Assembly: GCA_002284615.2 (NCBI GenBank)
Contig: MU069510.1
Location: forward strand, 430,058-442,662
DNA length: 12,605 nt
Direction of reading: 5' to 3'
Source: Dunaliella salina
Taxonomy: Eukaryota; Chlorophyta; Chlorophyceae; Chlamydomonadales; Dunaliellaceae
Shown here: positions 1-7,330 of the stretch, piece after piece
How positions within the stretch are numbered: the first letter of the stretch is position 1
Layout of the letters: each line of letters opens with the position of its first letter
Position numbers and translations under genes: made by a program
Notes under the pieces: model-generated
What the model saw: only the letters and a program-made list of their open reading frames with translations
What the model was told of the DNA's origin: nothing
The model's database searches: none

Positions 1-215
1 TGGCTGGAGATACTCCACATCCTCAGCTACAATATAATGCTTACGGAAGCCGTCCGTTGCATCCCGGGCATTGCCTTTTCACGAGTGTTACAGTGCGCCT
101 CATGTGATGGTGTACCGTCACAGCCTGAGTGTTGGCATATAGACAACATTTGCATTCCTCCTCCTTCCAGCACTTGGCCCTAAGCTGCGCTCACATAATA
201 TGTACTTGTTATTTC
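1..215. other. No gene seen; left flank
   Basis: I see no supported coding region here. The stretch at 168-180 (cagcacttggcc) resembles the start of the 35-bp repeat unit that becomes regular from 216, so the array may have a diverged first copy here with about 48-bp spacing. Open frames through this area are chance products of the repeat. Confidence 0.5.
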
Positions 216-424
216 CAGCACTTTGGCATAATGTGCATCTGCAGTATATCAGCACTCAGGCATTATTTGCACTTGGTCTCCTTGAAGCACTCAGGCATAA
301 TTTGCAGTTGCTCTACTCTCAGCACTCAGGCAAAATTCAAAGTCGCTCTACATTCCATACATGGGCTAAATCTGCACTTGCTCTACTTGCCGCACATCAC
401 ATGCACTTCATACATCCAGTGCAC
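216..424. repeat. 35-bp tandem repeat, about six degenerate copies
   Basis: Units start at about 216, 250, 285, 320, 355 and 390, giving a spacing of 34-35 bp. The best conserved part is cagcactcaggcataatttg followed by a gttgctctac-like tail. The three middle copies (250, 285, 320) are the most alike, while those at 355 and 390 have diverged to catacatgggc and cgcacatcac. There are no unique spacers, so this is a minisatellite and not a CRISPR array. The long open frames crossing it show no domain and follow the repeat. Confidence 0.75.
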
Positions 425-780
425 GTCTGCACGAATGAGGTCTATTTGCATTCTCCCCTTCCCCCCTCTCCCTCCCCCCATGTTGCGCATAAGGAAAATG
501 CACACTCTGCATGTGAAAGGTACAAAGCTTGCTAAAACCACGAAGTGTTTACACAGCACCAAATATGTGCTCAGCTGCTACCTCAGGCTTGCCAAACTGT
601 AGTTCTGGTAAGCCTGAAGTTCTTTCTTATTCAGACCCTATAACAATCCTCGAGCATTGCTATGACCTGACTGGCGCCATAGACTAGAAAAATTGGCGAT
701 TTCATGTAGGACATATCAATCAAAAAAACTGATTAAATGGTCCGGCGCCATGGACATCTTGAATCCCCCTGTTTGCACAG
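425..780. other. Unassigned; 5' border of retroelement not resolved
   Basis: The stretch at 452-480 is C/T-rich, a pyrimidine tract on the + strand. The duplicated motif ggcgccat occurs at about 673 and 745. RT-like reading becomes recognisable only after about 780, so the 5' truncation point of the retroelement lies somewhere in about 600-780. I could not find its exact border or a target-site duplication. Confidence 0.35.
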
Positions 781-1206
781 TCAAAGATGCTAGGGGTGAC
801 TCCTCCACAAGCACTCCATTAAAGACTGCAGGGAAAAACAGAAATACAATGACTGAAGGCCCAATTCTTTGCTTCAAGTGAGCCCATCCTCTATCTGGGA
901 GTCCAAATGACAATGGACCTTAACTGGAAGCACCAGATTCAGCGTATGACTTATAACCTCAAAAATAAGCTATATAATCTTGACGAATCCTATGCATCCC
1001 CACGCCAAGTGCTAAACATAGTCCGCACTGCCATAATCCCTAGCCTTGTATACTCTTTTGCAGCAACTCCCTGCACCCCTACTGACCTTATTATCTGGGA
1101 CATCATGATAGACAGAATGGTCAAACACAAACACAAACTCTGGAAACTCTGGAAAAGCACAGCTGCAGCAACGATCCGCGAAGATCCTGATAATTTTGGT
1201 GTGTAG
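781..1206 (+). pseudogene. Reverse transcriptase C-terminal (thumb) fragment
   Basis: The frame from about 853 reads EPILYLGVQMTMDLNWKHQI. This is the hallmark PFKYLGV...LxWxxHI block that follows the RT palm in LINE-type reverse transcriptases. It continues through helical sequence (RQVLNIVRTAIIPSLVYS) matching the usual 'xxxxxxxxIxPxLxYxxxxW' thumb region up to the stop at 1204. The same frame is broken upstream by stops at 820 and 850. A neighbouring frame is open over 693-881, so at least one base has been gained or lost near 850-880. The catalytic F/YxDD motif is not present, so the enzyme cannot be functional. The match to RT thumb is strong by motif, while subfamily assignment is inference. 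Confidence 0.7.
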
Positions 1207-1298
1207 AATGCCATAGACGCCAGGCTTTTTCTCTCTCTTCCAGCCTTGAGGACTCCTCAGTAAGACACCGCACAGTTAGCCTCAAACTAACTAAGCAG

Positions 1299-3275
1299 AT
1301 GGAAATCCTTAATACTTTATCTGAAAGCTACCTCACCAAACGAGAAGGAACGAATCTGCACATAAAACATCAGCTCAACTTTAACATGTGCGCTCGCCAG
1401 CTCACTAGCATCCATTTTAGCAAGCTCCATCTTGTGAAAAATGGCACTAGTACGTTCAAGGAGGAACTAGAGCACATATGTGAAGCCCTTACCTTGCACA
1501 AGCCATCTCCACACAATCTCCCTACTCTCATCACCTGCATCATGCAACCTCTGCTGAATATGGGAATCAGTGGGCTACATGAGCTTACATCTCCATGTAA
1601 AGCTCACATCATCTCAGTTTCTCAACTTCAGGATAAACACCCCAAGGTGAGCAACAAATGCATAATTGCACTTAACAGGCTGACAGCTCTTGTGAACCTT
1701 ACCCCACAACAAGAATTGAACATCCTCAATTTAAAAGGTTGCATCGCCTACAAAAGCACTAAAGCAAACACCCTCCCAGTTTACCGTCGTATCAACAACA
1801 CACATATGAGCGGCCTTACAAAAACAAGCACGGGTGGGGAACAGCCCCCCCACACCCAGGTTTTCCAATGAACAAACGCCCAACACAGCTTTATCCCCCC
1901 CACTCAAGCAGTGCCACCGCCACAGCCTCGCTCCACATCTTACTACACCCATGAACACACTGGGCGCCGCCTCAGATGTACAGCCAATCATCCTACGCCC
2001 ATTAATCGTCCTGGAACACAACAAGTTTCAAATGAAATGGATATGCAATTACTGGGGGAGCAACTCAGCAAAAGAACTAGCATCAATGCTACATTCAGCA
2101 TCATTCCCACACAAGCACTCCACCCCTCTGCAGACAGACTCACTGCAAGCCTGAATACTCTGGCTCCTGCCGTACAAGATACTATTGCAGAGGGGCCACC
2201 TGGCAAACGTACACGCTCAGCATTAAGAAATACCTCTTATCCCATGTCCCAATTCAGCCAGGCTAGCCCAAATGATAGCATTTCACATGCTTGTCTGAGT
2301 ACTGCACACCATAACACAACACAACTTAATTCCCCTAGCACAAATCATCAACAGCAGACAGATGACTGTCTCGACCCTCACTCACAAACTCATACTCCGC
2401 TGAACCTAGATACCCAAACAAACAGACTCAGAAAGAAGAGGCAACAATTGCTCCACACTGACAGAGAGATCATTTCCCCAGCTATCCACTCTTTAAGCTC
2501 GCTTTCCCAAGCCCAAAAGTCTGTAACTAAAAGAAAAACACAGCTGAGAAACTTGCTAGCGAGACTACTGCTAGCCATGCTATCAGTTCTATCTTCTACT
2601 ATGATTCAGATTTTATTGATATCTAATATCTATATAAGTAGTATTTATATAGATGATTGGAAAATTGTTACGGAGAACAAGAAAGAACAATCAACCGCCC
2701 CCGCCCACCTCCAAGTGCAAAAACACACCCATTACGCACCTATAATCATTGAAAAATGGGCCCTGCCACTTTTCAAACAAGCTAACCTTGTGTCTGAAGA
2801 TGTCTCACCTGATGCTCACACTGATATTGAGTGTGCCTGCTGCCAAATATGCAATTACTACATAAGTCATGAAACCGAAACCTTGGAGGATCCATTTTCT
2901 GATATGTATATTTGTGATGTGTGCCACCGGACATACCATTGGGAATGCATGAAGGAGCTTGGATGCTACTCTTATGAGCAAAGACAAGAAAGTGCAACAG
3001 CTGACACATGGGCCTGTGCAAGCCTAAATGATGCCCAAAACATTGAAAGAGAGCGGCAGACTAAACAAGAACTCAAGAGGGTCACATGGAAGCCCTCCTG
3101 GGAAACAGAGGATCTGCAGGAGACATGGCCTAAATTTAAAGAGTGTTTGCTCAAGTTTGAAGCACAACAGAGCAAACCGAACCTCTCAACACCCACAGCA
3201 GATTCTACCCTCTCAAATCTTGAAAGACAGGGCTTTGAAAAACCTAATGAAATCAATGTATGGCAGCAGAAATAG
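1299..3275 (+). pseudogene. Retroelement linker region with degenerate PHD-type zinc finger
   Basis: One frame is open from 1299 to 3275 except for a single TGA at 1869-1871. The first 190 codons continue the RT-downstream region. Codons 1872-2800 form a Ser/Thr/Gln/Pro-rich, low-complexity linker. A zinc-finger pattern follows: Cys at 2832, 2838, 2841 and 2850, then CDVC at 2913-2924, YHWEC with His at 2937 and Cys at 2946, and W-x-C at 3009-3017. This matches a PHD finger (C4HC3), but the last Cys position is Leu (3024-3026), so the final zinc ligand seems lost. After it comes a WKPSWE...ETWPKF stretch that resembles motifs near chromodomains. PHD fingers read histone tails, so a role in chromatin targeting of the element is a reasonable guess. 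The frame ends at 3273, and the sense continues in another frame from about 3260. Confidence 0.6.
2628..2654. repeat. 10-bp perfect inverted repeat (hairpin), AT-rich
   Basis: The arms atctatataa and ttatatagat are exact reverse complements separated by a 7-base loop. They lie in the AT-rich patch 2595-2665 of the linker, where the reading frame becomes unusually hydrophobic (repeated Ile, Tyr, Ser) compared with the polar sequence around it. It may be a small insertion in the element or simply a local feature. Confidence 0.5.
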
Positions 3276-3694
3276 ACACAGAATTGCGCAACAAAATCAC
3301 CTTTGATACAAACCCCACTAATCCACAAGCGGATATAAAAACTATAGGCTCATGCGAATACTGGCTGTGCGAGGTTGACCTCGAGAAGTACACGGATCAG
3401 CAATCCCCTTATTCAGCATCATCTGACACAGGCTCCCACAGCCATCCCACAGCCATTCCCTTACTCCTCTCCCCCTATTCTCCCAGGAATATACACGGCG
3501 CACATGGCCTGCATCTATTTATTCAAGGCAAGTGTGTTGGTATGATATTCCCAAACCGCTTCCAAATCCTCTACAGGGCTTTTTATGGGGCCAAGCTTGC
3601 TGGCATGCACGAGAAAATAACACCAGCTCCTGGCAGCTTTGCTACTGAGCTGCAAGGGCTCCTTTCCCGCAAATTCATGCTTGAAAGAAAGTAA
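3260..3694 (+). pseudogene. Retroelement segment after the PHD finger, function unknown
   Basis: An open frame of 144 codons, one frame away from the PHD reading, overlaps its last codons (3260-3275), so a single-base change near 3250-3275 probably separates them. The N-terminal half is Ser/Thr/Pro/His-rich. The second half (from about 3480) looks structured: GLHLFIQGKCVGMIFPNRF, then a Tyr/Phe-rich helix, a PAPGSF turn and QGLLSRK. I recognise no named domain. Its position between PHD and the methyltransferase-like segment and its shared strand make it part of the same polyprotein. The frame stops at 3692, and the sense after that is hard to follow up to about 3763. Confidence 0.5.
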
Positions 3695-3762
3695 TCTAGC
3701 AAGAAGACCAAAGACTCCTTTTCACGAGCCCTTCCGACTCACATTCATACTGCCCTCCAAAA

Positions 3763-4058
3763 ATGGGCTTTGGTAACCTAATAAGAAATGACCTCCCACT
3801 AGACCACAACCCATAATACCATAACTTTTGGAGTGCAGACTCCCGAGACGCTCTTCCTGGTGCCATGCATAATGCCTTCTCATCCAAATTCACTGGCTTC
3901 TCAGTCTGCCATCCCATTTATGACGAGGGAATCATGACCCAAGCTTTGCGACATGCCATTTACTCTGCCATTCTCAACACAGAAGCCACTGCTATATTCA
4001 TGTTCCTTCCCGCTTAATAAAAGAACATGATAACTAACTTCTACCGTCAGAAATTTCC
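3763..4058 (+). pseudogene. Methyltransferase-like segment, N-terminal half (tentative)
   Basis: The frame starting at 3763 reads through one TAA (3814) to the TAA pair at 4015. It contains an ADSRDALPG block, then SSKFTGFSVCHPIYD, then a helix, then ATAIFMFLPA. The order 'DAL - hydrophobic strand ending in N/H-P-P-Y - helix - AT.xFxLPA' resembles the phage-type DNA N6-adenine methyltransferase fold, in which the NPPY-like tetrapeptide is catalytic. Here that site would be HPIY, so it is non-canonical or decayed. The sequence is cut by the transposon at 4059, and the likely continuation begins after 5017. The domain call rests on motif order only and is uncertain. A recombinase or unknown domain is an alternative. 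Confidence 0.35.
4050..4058. repeat. Left target-site duplication, gaaatttcc
   Basis: These nine bases match gaaatgtcc at 5009-5017 in eight of nine positions and lie directly outside the inserted element. A 9-bp duplication is the size typical of Mutator-like and foldback transposons. Confidence 0.5.
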
Positions 4059-4188
4059 TGGCACGGTTGAAGAACGGTTGATGCGGTTGATGAGCGGTTG
4101 AAATTATTTCAACCGCTTTTCAACCGCAAGGGGTTGAACCAACCGTGCGGTTGAAATCAACCGCTTCAACCGCAATTCAACCGCACGG
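4059..4188. repeat. Left terminal array of gcggttgaa / ttcaaccgc motifs
   Basis: The array has four cggttga copies on the + strand (from 4064), then two tcaaccgc copies, then a compact palindrome gcggttgaaatcaaccgc at about 4147, and two more ttcaaccgc copies. The mixture of both orientations makes this single end able to fold into hairpins. Confidence 0.7.
4095..4117. repeat. 11-bp perfect palindrome in the left transposon end
   Basis: The arm gcggttgaaat is followed after a single base by its exact reverse complement atttcaaccgc. It is made from two oppositely oriented copies of the terminal motif. Confidence 0.65.
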
Positions 4189-4418
4189 TAATGTCTGAAT
4201 TTCAAGCTAAATTAAATTGGGGTAACATGGAGGCTTGTTTGGCACATTTTGGGCAGAGTAAGCATAATTGATAGTAGCCTCTGTGTAGAATACCCTTGTT
4301 AGTTTGAATCTAGATATTCGTCACTGACTGGCAACTTGGCAGAGTCTGAAAGGGGCCTGAATCAGAGGTATTCAGTGACTGAACAGTCTGAAATGGCCAA
4401 GGATCAGAGGGTCTGAAT

Positions 4419-4419
4419 N
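4419..4419. other. Ambiguous base (n)
   Basis: This is the only undetermined base in the window. It lies in the repeat-rich interior of the transposon at gtctgaatna and probably marks a sequencing or assembly problem there, for example two merged copies. Confidence 0.9.
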
Positions 4420-4463
4420 AAAGGAAAAAGGGTCTGATTGGAGGTCTGGCTATTGACAGAATA

Positions 4464-4532
4464 GACACCTGTCTTGGATGGGATCAGAAACCTGTCTTAA
4501 ATGGATTAAGACACCTGTCTTGGATGGAATCA
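4464..4532. repeat. 23-bp tandem repeat, three copies
   Basis: Copies lie at 4464-4486, 4487-4509 and 4510-4532. The unit begins gacacctgtcttggatgg and ends atca. The first and third copies differ at one base, and the middle copy has several changes. A second motif, gtctgaatcagaggta, is dispersed around the array (about 4356-4372 and 4555-4570), so the transposon interior is itself built by duplication. Confidence 0.75.
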
Positions 4533-4709
4533 GACAAAAAGGGCTTTGAAAAGGGTCTGAATCAGAGGTACACAGTGACAGCCTGAGAGCAGTAACAGAT
4601 GCAAAAGGTGATGTGCTTTTTCATCTGCCACTGTTGATGGTGAGGAAACATACTGCAAGGCAGACACTGAGGCTTATCCTCAGGATATGCACATGCACAG
4701 CCTATATTT

Positions 4710-4738
4710 AATTAATAATGCACAGTCTATTATTAATT
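4710..4738. repeat. 10-bp perfect inverted repeat in the transposon interior
   Basis: The arms aattaataat and attattaatt flank a 9-base loop gcacagtct. The hairpin stands just before a run of T (4735-4745) in the AT-rich part of the element. The T run after a stem superficially looks like a bacterial terminator, but the stem is pure A/T and the context is eukaryotic. Confidence 0.5.
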
Positions 4739-4880
4739 TTTTTTCTTTTTAAATTTACAAGTTCCGAGAAGGAGATACAGAGATCATGGACCAGTGGTGC
4801 AGAAAAGGTAAATCAGGAGGACTCGGGATTGAGGCCTTTTATACTCATTTCCAGCCCTTTTCTTCCCGCTTTTTACTGTT

Positions 4881-5008
4881 CGGTTGAAATCAACCGCAGT
4901 TTCAACCGCAAAATGTCAACCGCAAACCTGCGGCTATTAACCAAAATTTCAACCGCTCTTCCACCGCGGTTGATTTCAACCCATTCAACCGCTATTCAAC
5001 CGAGGCGT
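4881..5008. repeat. Right terminal array of ttcaaccgc motifs
   Basis: The array holds many copies of tcaaccgc, mostly on the + strand, with cggttgaaatcaaccgc at 4881-4897 and an internal palindromic ccgcggttg at about 4964. It ends ttcaaccgaggcgt at 5008. It is the mirror of the array at 4059-4188. The open frame that runs through it into the downstream coding region is not evidence that the N-terminal part is protein. Confidence 0.65.
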
Positions 5009-5017
5009 GAAATGTCC
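5009..5017. repeat. Right target-site duplication, gaaatgtcc
   Basis: This is the partner of gaaatttcc at 4050-4058, with one mismatch, immediately outside the right end of the 950-bp insert. Confidence 0.5.
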
Positions 5018-5450
5018 GACGACTCCAAACTTTTCACTGCCTACCCCCACCTCTGTTACAACCTTGGCACCATACCTCGCAAAAAACTTGGTTACAGTGC
5101 CCCTCAATCCTGCCCTAATCAAGATGTACCTTTACCTCAGCATACCTGGGACCTTCGTATCTTTGCTGTTTGGAGCACTGCAGCTCGAATCCATCGTTAT
5201 AACCATAATAAAGACTGGCTACGGGGCCTGAAAGGAGATTTGAAAGAAGCCACACAGTGGAAGCTGATGAATGTCAGCAGCCACCCTGTCCTAAATTCCA
5301 TGCATGCTCACATGCCAGGTTTCAATAAACTGGAACGCCTCCCATTTGACAAAGAACACGCCTCCAAACACCCTAAAAATCCACACATGAGTATCCAAGA
5401 AACAGACTTGGTGCCCAGCCAATCCAGTGATATTCTAACTCTCAAAGTTG
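5018..5450 (+). pseudogene. Methyltransferase-like segment, C-terminal half, and linker to RNase H
   Basis: The frame open until 5710 becomes meaningful only after the transposon. It reads YPHLCYNLGTIPRKKLGYSA, then, after a polar stretch, WDLRIFAVWSTAA, then a basic helix. A 'TIP...xFxF/Y...WDxxIFxV' order is what I would expect for the last strands of the methyltransferase-like domain whose first half is at 3763-4058. From about 5250 to 5450 the sequence is polar linker (KLMNVSSHPVLNS onward). The initiation codon upstream at 4718 lies in the transposon, so no start can be assigned here. Domain identity is tentative, while membership of the retroelement is fairly clear because the same frame runs straight into RNase H. 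Confidence 0.4.
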
Positions 5451-5881
5451 CTGATTGGAGAACATGGGCATACACAGATGGCAACTGCCTTGTCCATAAT
5501 GGTAAGCAAGAAACTGGAGCAGGCGTCTACTGCCCGTCCACTGACAGCAAGAATTTTGTAGAATCTTACAGTGCCGGGATTACTAAAACCATCACAAGAG
5601 CTGAATTAGCAGCAATTGCTGCTGCTATCATCACCAAATATGCAGATATTGCATCTGACAGCCTCACCTCTTTCAATCAAATACGTAAACAGCTTCTCTA
5701 TCCTGAATGACGTCTGAAGCATATCCAAGGAGACGTCCTTAAAATGATTTCAACGCTCATTAGAGACTTCCACACCAAAATTCGAATTCACAAAGTGTAG
5801 TCCCATGCTGGCATCGATGCCATTTTCCAGCAATATCGCTGGAAATGAATGTGCAGATGCAATTGCAAAGCATCAGGCAAA
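5451..5881 (+). pseudogene. RNase H domain, broken
   Basis: RNase H degrades the RNA strand of the RNA/DNA hybrid during reverse transcription. The catalytic set is visible: Asp in YTDGN (5477-5479), Glu in TRAELAAIAAAI (5603-5605), Asp in ASDSL (5657-5659), His in SHAG (5804-5806) and the last Asp in NECADAIAK (5856-5858). The usual Ser after DG is Asn here. Three breaks are seen: TGA at 5708-5710, TAG at 5798-5800 where KxKSHAG would be expected, and a 22-base extra piece (5816-5837) between HAGI and AGNEC that shifts the frame by one. The surrounding QLLYPE...GDVL and ETGAGVY blocks match RNase H domains of non-LTR elements, so the family call is firm and inactivity is clear. Confidence 0.85.
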
Positions 5882-6340
5882 GCAAGCCCAGAACTGCGTG
5901 GCAGACACCGAGATTCCTGGCGCAGGTCTTGGTGGAAATCCATTTACAAACATTTCCTGGTTAGTCAAGGAAGAAAGAGTGCATGCTGCAAGCACATCTG
6001 CGGGTCCACCACCCGCCTGCAAGCTCACCTATTTCCCCAATCTTCAAGATGCCCTCAAATCCCACATGCATTCCAAACACACGCTTGGATATGCCAATGC
6101 CAAAACAGGCTGCTACTCGTACTATCAAAACTTGTTACCGCAAGTATATAAAAGAATCGGCAATGCCTTCAGAAATATGCCCAACATTTCTGTACCCATC
6201 AAGCGTACGATCCTGCAGTACCGCACAGGCACCCTCTACAACCAAAAACATGCAGTATGTTTTAAAAGCTCAACTGACCCATCTTGTCCCCTCCCAGGCT
6301 GCCATCATTGGACAGCGCACTACACATGCTCTTAGGCCGC
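5882..6340 (+). pseudogene. Post-RNase H region with C-x4-C...H zinc knuckle
   Basis: The frame read from 5838 continues for about 150 codons of helical sequence (GYANAKTGCYSYYQNLL, RTILQYRTGTLYNQKHA) to a zinc-knuckle start, CPLPGC (Cys at 6285 and 6300). One base is missing near 6303-6308. In the next frame the sequence resumes as LDSALHML with the His at 6323-6325, then GRQ where Cys would be expected (CGC for TGC at 6338-6340). A C-x2-4-C...H-x4-C knuckle just before the terminal nuclease is typical of RLE-type non-LTR elements. The 'R.RTGTLYNQKHA' block before it fits the same family pattern. Confidence 0.65.
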
Positions 6341-6930
6341 CAAAACCGTATCATCTTCAACATGAAAACTAAACGTTGTAACATTGCAGGCAGAATGATT
6401 ACAAAAGCCCTCAGCAAAAGCCTTGTAGGGGCAGGCCTGGTCTACACAGACATAGGGAGCGATTCTAAGATTGCTCAACACAACCTCCAACTCCCTGCAC
6501 ATGCCTCAAACGGAACTTTACCTGCTTACTTCTTCCCTCGTAACCTTCCGGAGAGGAAAAGACTCAATTCCAGTCGACCAGATGCTGTTTTGATCACCCC
6601 TTTTAATGCCAAACATACTTCTAACAATATTTCTCCTACCCATTCCCATCACGCTTTGCGCAGCTCCTCACGAAGTACCACCTGAGCTAGCCGCATGAAG
6701 CAACTCCAAGAACTTTATTCAAATGAACGCCATGTGCACCTAATAGAAATCAAGTTCTGTGAAGACACAAGGCCTAGGCATCAGTTAAATGCGGCAAAGC
6801 AGCAGCATGCAGACCTTTGTAAATTTATTAACGCTAAAGCTGTTACAATTCACCCTATTCTCCTGGGTGTAGGCGGAACTATTTACACTGAGCATACCCT
6901 GAAGCAATTCAAACAACTAGGACGTCGGAA
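6341..6930 (+). pseudogene. C-terminal PD-...-ExK (restriction-like) endonuclease remnant
   Basis: The frame is open from 6284 to 7066 except for one TGA (6683-6685). Key blocks are RHN-like NMKTKRCNIAGRMI, then a variable region, SSRPDAVLI (Asp at 6581-6583), a Ser-rich stretch holding the stop, and HVHLIEIKFCEDTRP (Glu 6746-6748, Lys 6752-6754). This is the PD-(D/E)xK nuclease signature used by RLE-bearing retroelements to nick target DNA. It continues QLNAAKQQHADL, ILLGVGGTIYTEHT and LKQFKQLG, probably the natural end of the domain. After about 6930 the translation turns hydrophobic and random, suggesting a frame change or the start of the 3' region. The motif spacing of about 54 residues includes a decayed insert, so the fold call is good but not certain. 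Confidence 0.6.
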
Positions 6931-7330
6931 TGTTGTTTTTCATTACCAAAGCACTTCCACCCTGCTTCATTGGTTACCGCCATGTTTTCTAGTATTTGTA
7001 TTTTTTACATCAACATGGCTTGCATTTTCTCGATTACTAGATATCAGGTACTTATGTCGGTGGTAACCATATTTTGAGCAATTTCTGCTTGCATTAGAAA
7101 TTGCCTTACTCATGATTACAGGTGACCTTAATGTTTACATATTAATTATGCCAATGAAATCCAATTTGATTGCATTTCGCCAGATGAGGACTGAAAACCT
7201 CGTACATTATGCACACTGTCATGCAGCTAGGCCACGCCAAGCACATGGTCCACACACACTATTTTTTATGCTCAAGAACACCTGCTGGGAAACTCTACAT
7301 GGCCAATTGACTGATTTCTAGAAACCATCA
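6931..7330. other. Probable retroelement 3' region; no gene seen
   Basis: Coding signal fades after about 6930. Short frames remain but have no recognisable motif. I found no poly(A) tail or clear target-site duplication to mark the 3' end of the retroelement, so its border with the tandem-repeat region beyond is open. Confidence 0.35.

Larger units (their letters stand above)
4059..5008. mobile_element. Non-autonomous Mutator-like/foldback transposon
   Basis: This 950-bp insert splits the retroelement. Its left end (4059-4188) and right end (4881-5008) are arrays of the short motif gcggttgaa and its reverse complement ttcaaccgc, spaced about 10-15 bp. The outer edges carry the motif in opposite orientation (cggttgaa at the left, ttcaaccg at the right), as terminal inverted repeats should. 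The ends also fold on themselves: 4095-4117 is an 11-bp perfect palindrome around one base. The interior has no transposase frame, only short tandem repeats and AT-rich sequence. The near-identical 9-bp flanks (4050-4058 and 5009-5017) suit the Mutator superfamily or Drosophila FB-like elements. Retroelement coding signal stops at the left edge and resumes at the right edge, which independently supports an insertion. Confidence 0.6.
781..6930 (+). mobile_element. Degenerate 5'-truncated non-LTR-like retroelement (RT, PHD, MTase-like, RNase H, PD-ExK)
   Basis: This is a chain of + strand coding remnants in different frames that together read as one large retroelement polyprotein. Remnants in order: RT thumb (781-1206), linker with PHD-like finger (1299-3275), post-PHD segment (3260-3694), methyltransferase-like segment (3763-4058 and 5018-5260), RNase H (about 5450-5880), zinc knuckle (6285-6340) and PD-...-ExK nuclease motif (6581-6754). 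RT followed by RNase H, a zinc knuckle and a restriction-like endonuclease fits non-LTR elements related to the RLE-bearing or Dualen/RandI kind. The RT catalytic core is absent, as expected of 5' truncation. The element is dead, with in-frame stops (for example 850, 1869, 3814, 4015, 5708, 5798, 6683), frame changes and a 950-bp transposon at 4059-5008. No LTR was found in the window. The PHD and MTase parts are not standard for the family. Confidence 0.7.

Noticed and set aside
216..424. CRISPR-like array
   Set aside because: Repeats are contiguous and degenerate with no unique spacers, in a eukaryotic context.
129..602. 157-codon frame on the + strand
   Set aside because: It follows the 35-bp repeat, has an overlapping frame of similar length and shows no domain.
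4293..4333. Possible shared repeat with 8964-8994 (both ccttgttagt ... ctggcaac)
   Set aside because: Only two short blocks match with different spacing; too weak to call a dispersed family.
4710..4748. Stem followed by a T run, terminator-like
   Set aside because: The stem is A/T only and sits inside a eukaryotic transposon; rho-independent termination is not a sensible reading.
4718..5005. N-terminal part of the 330-codon frame, which starts with a hydrophobic signal-like stretch
   Set aside because: It lies inside the transposon (T-rich interior and terminal array); protein-like sequence begins only after the insertion border, so no signal peptide is claimed.
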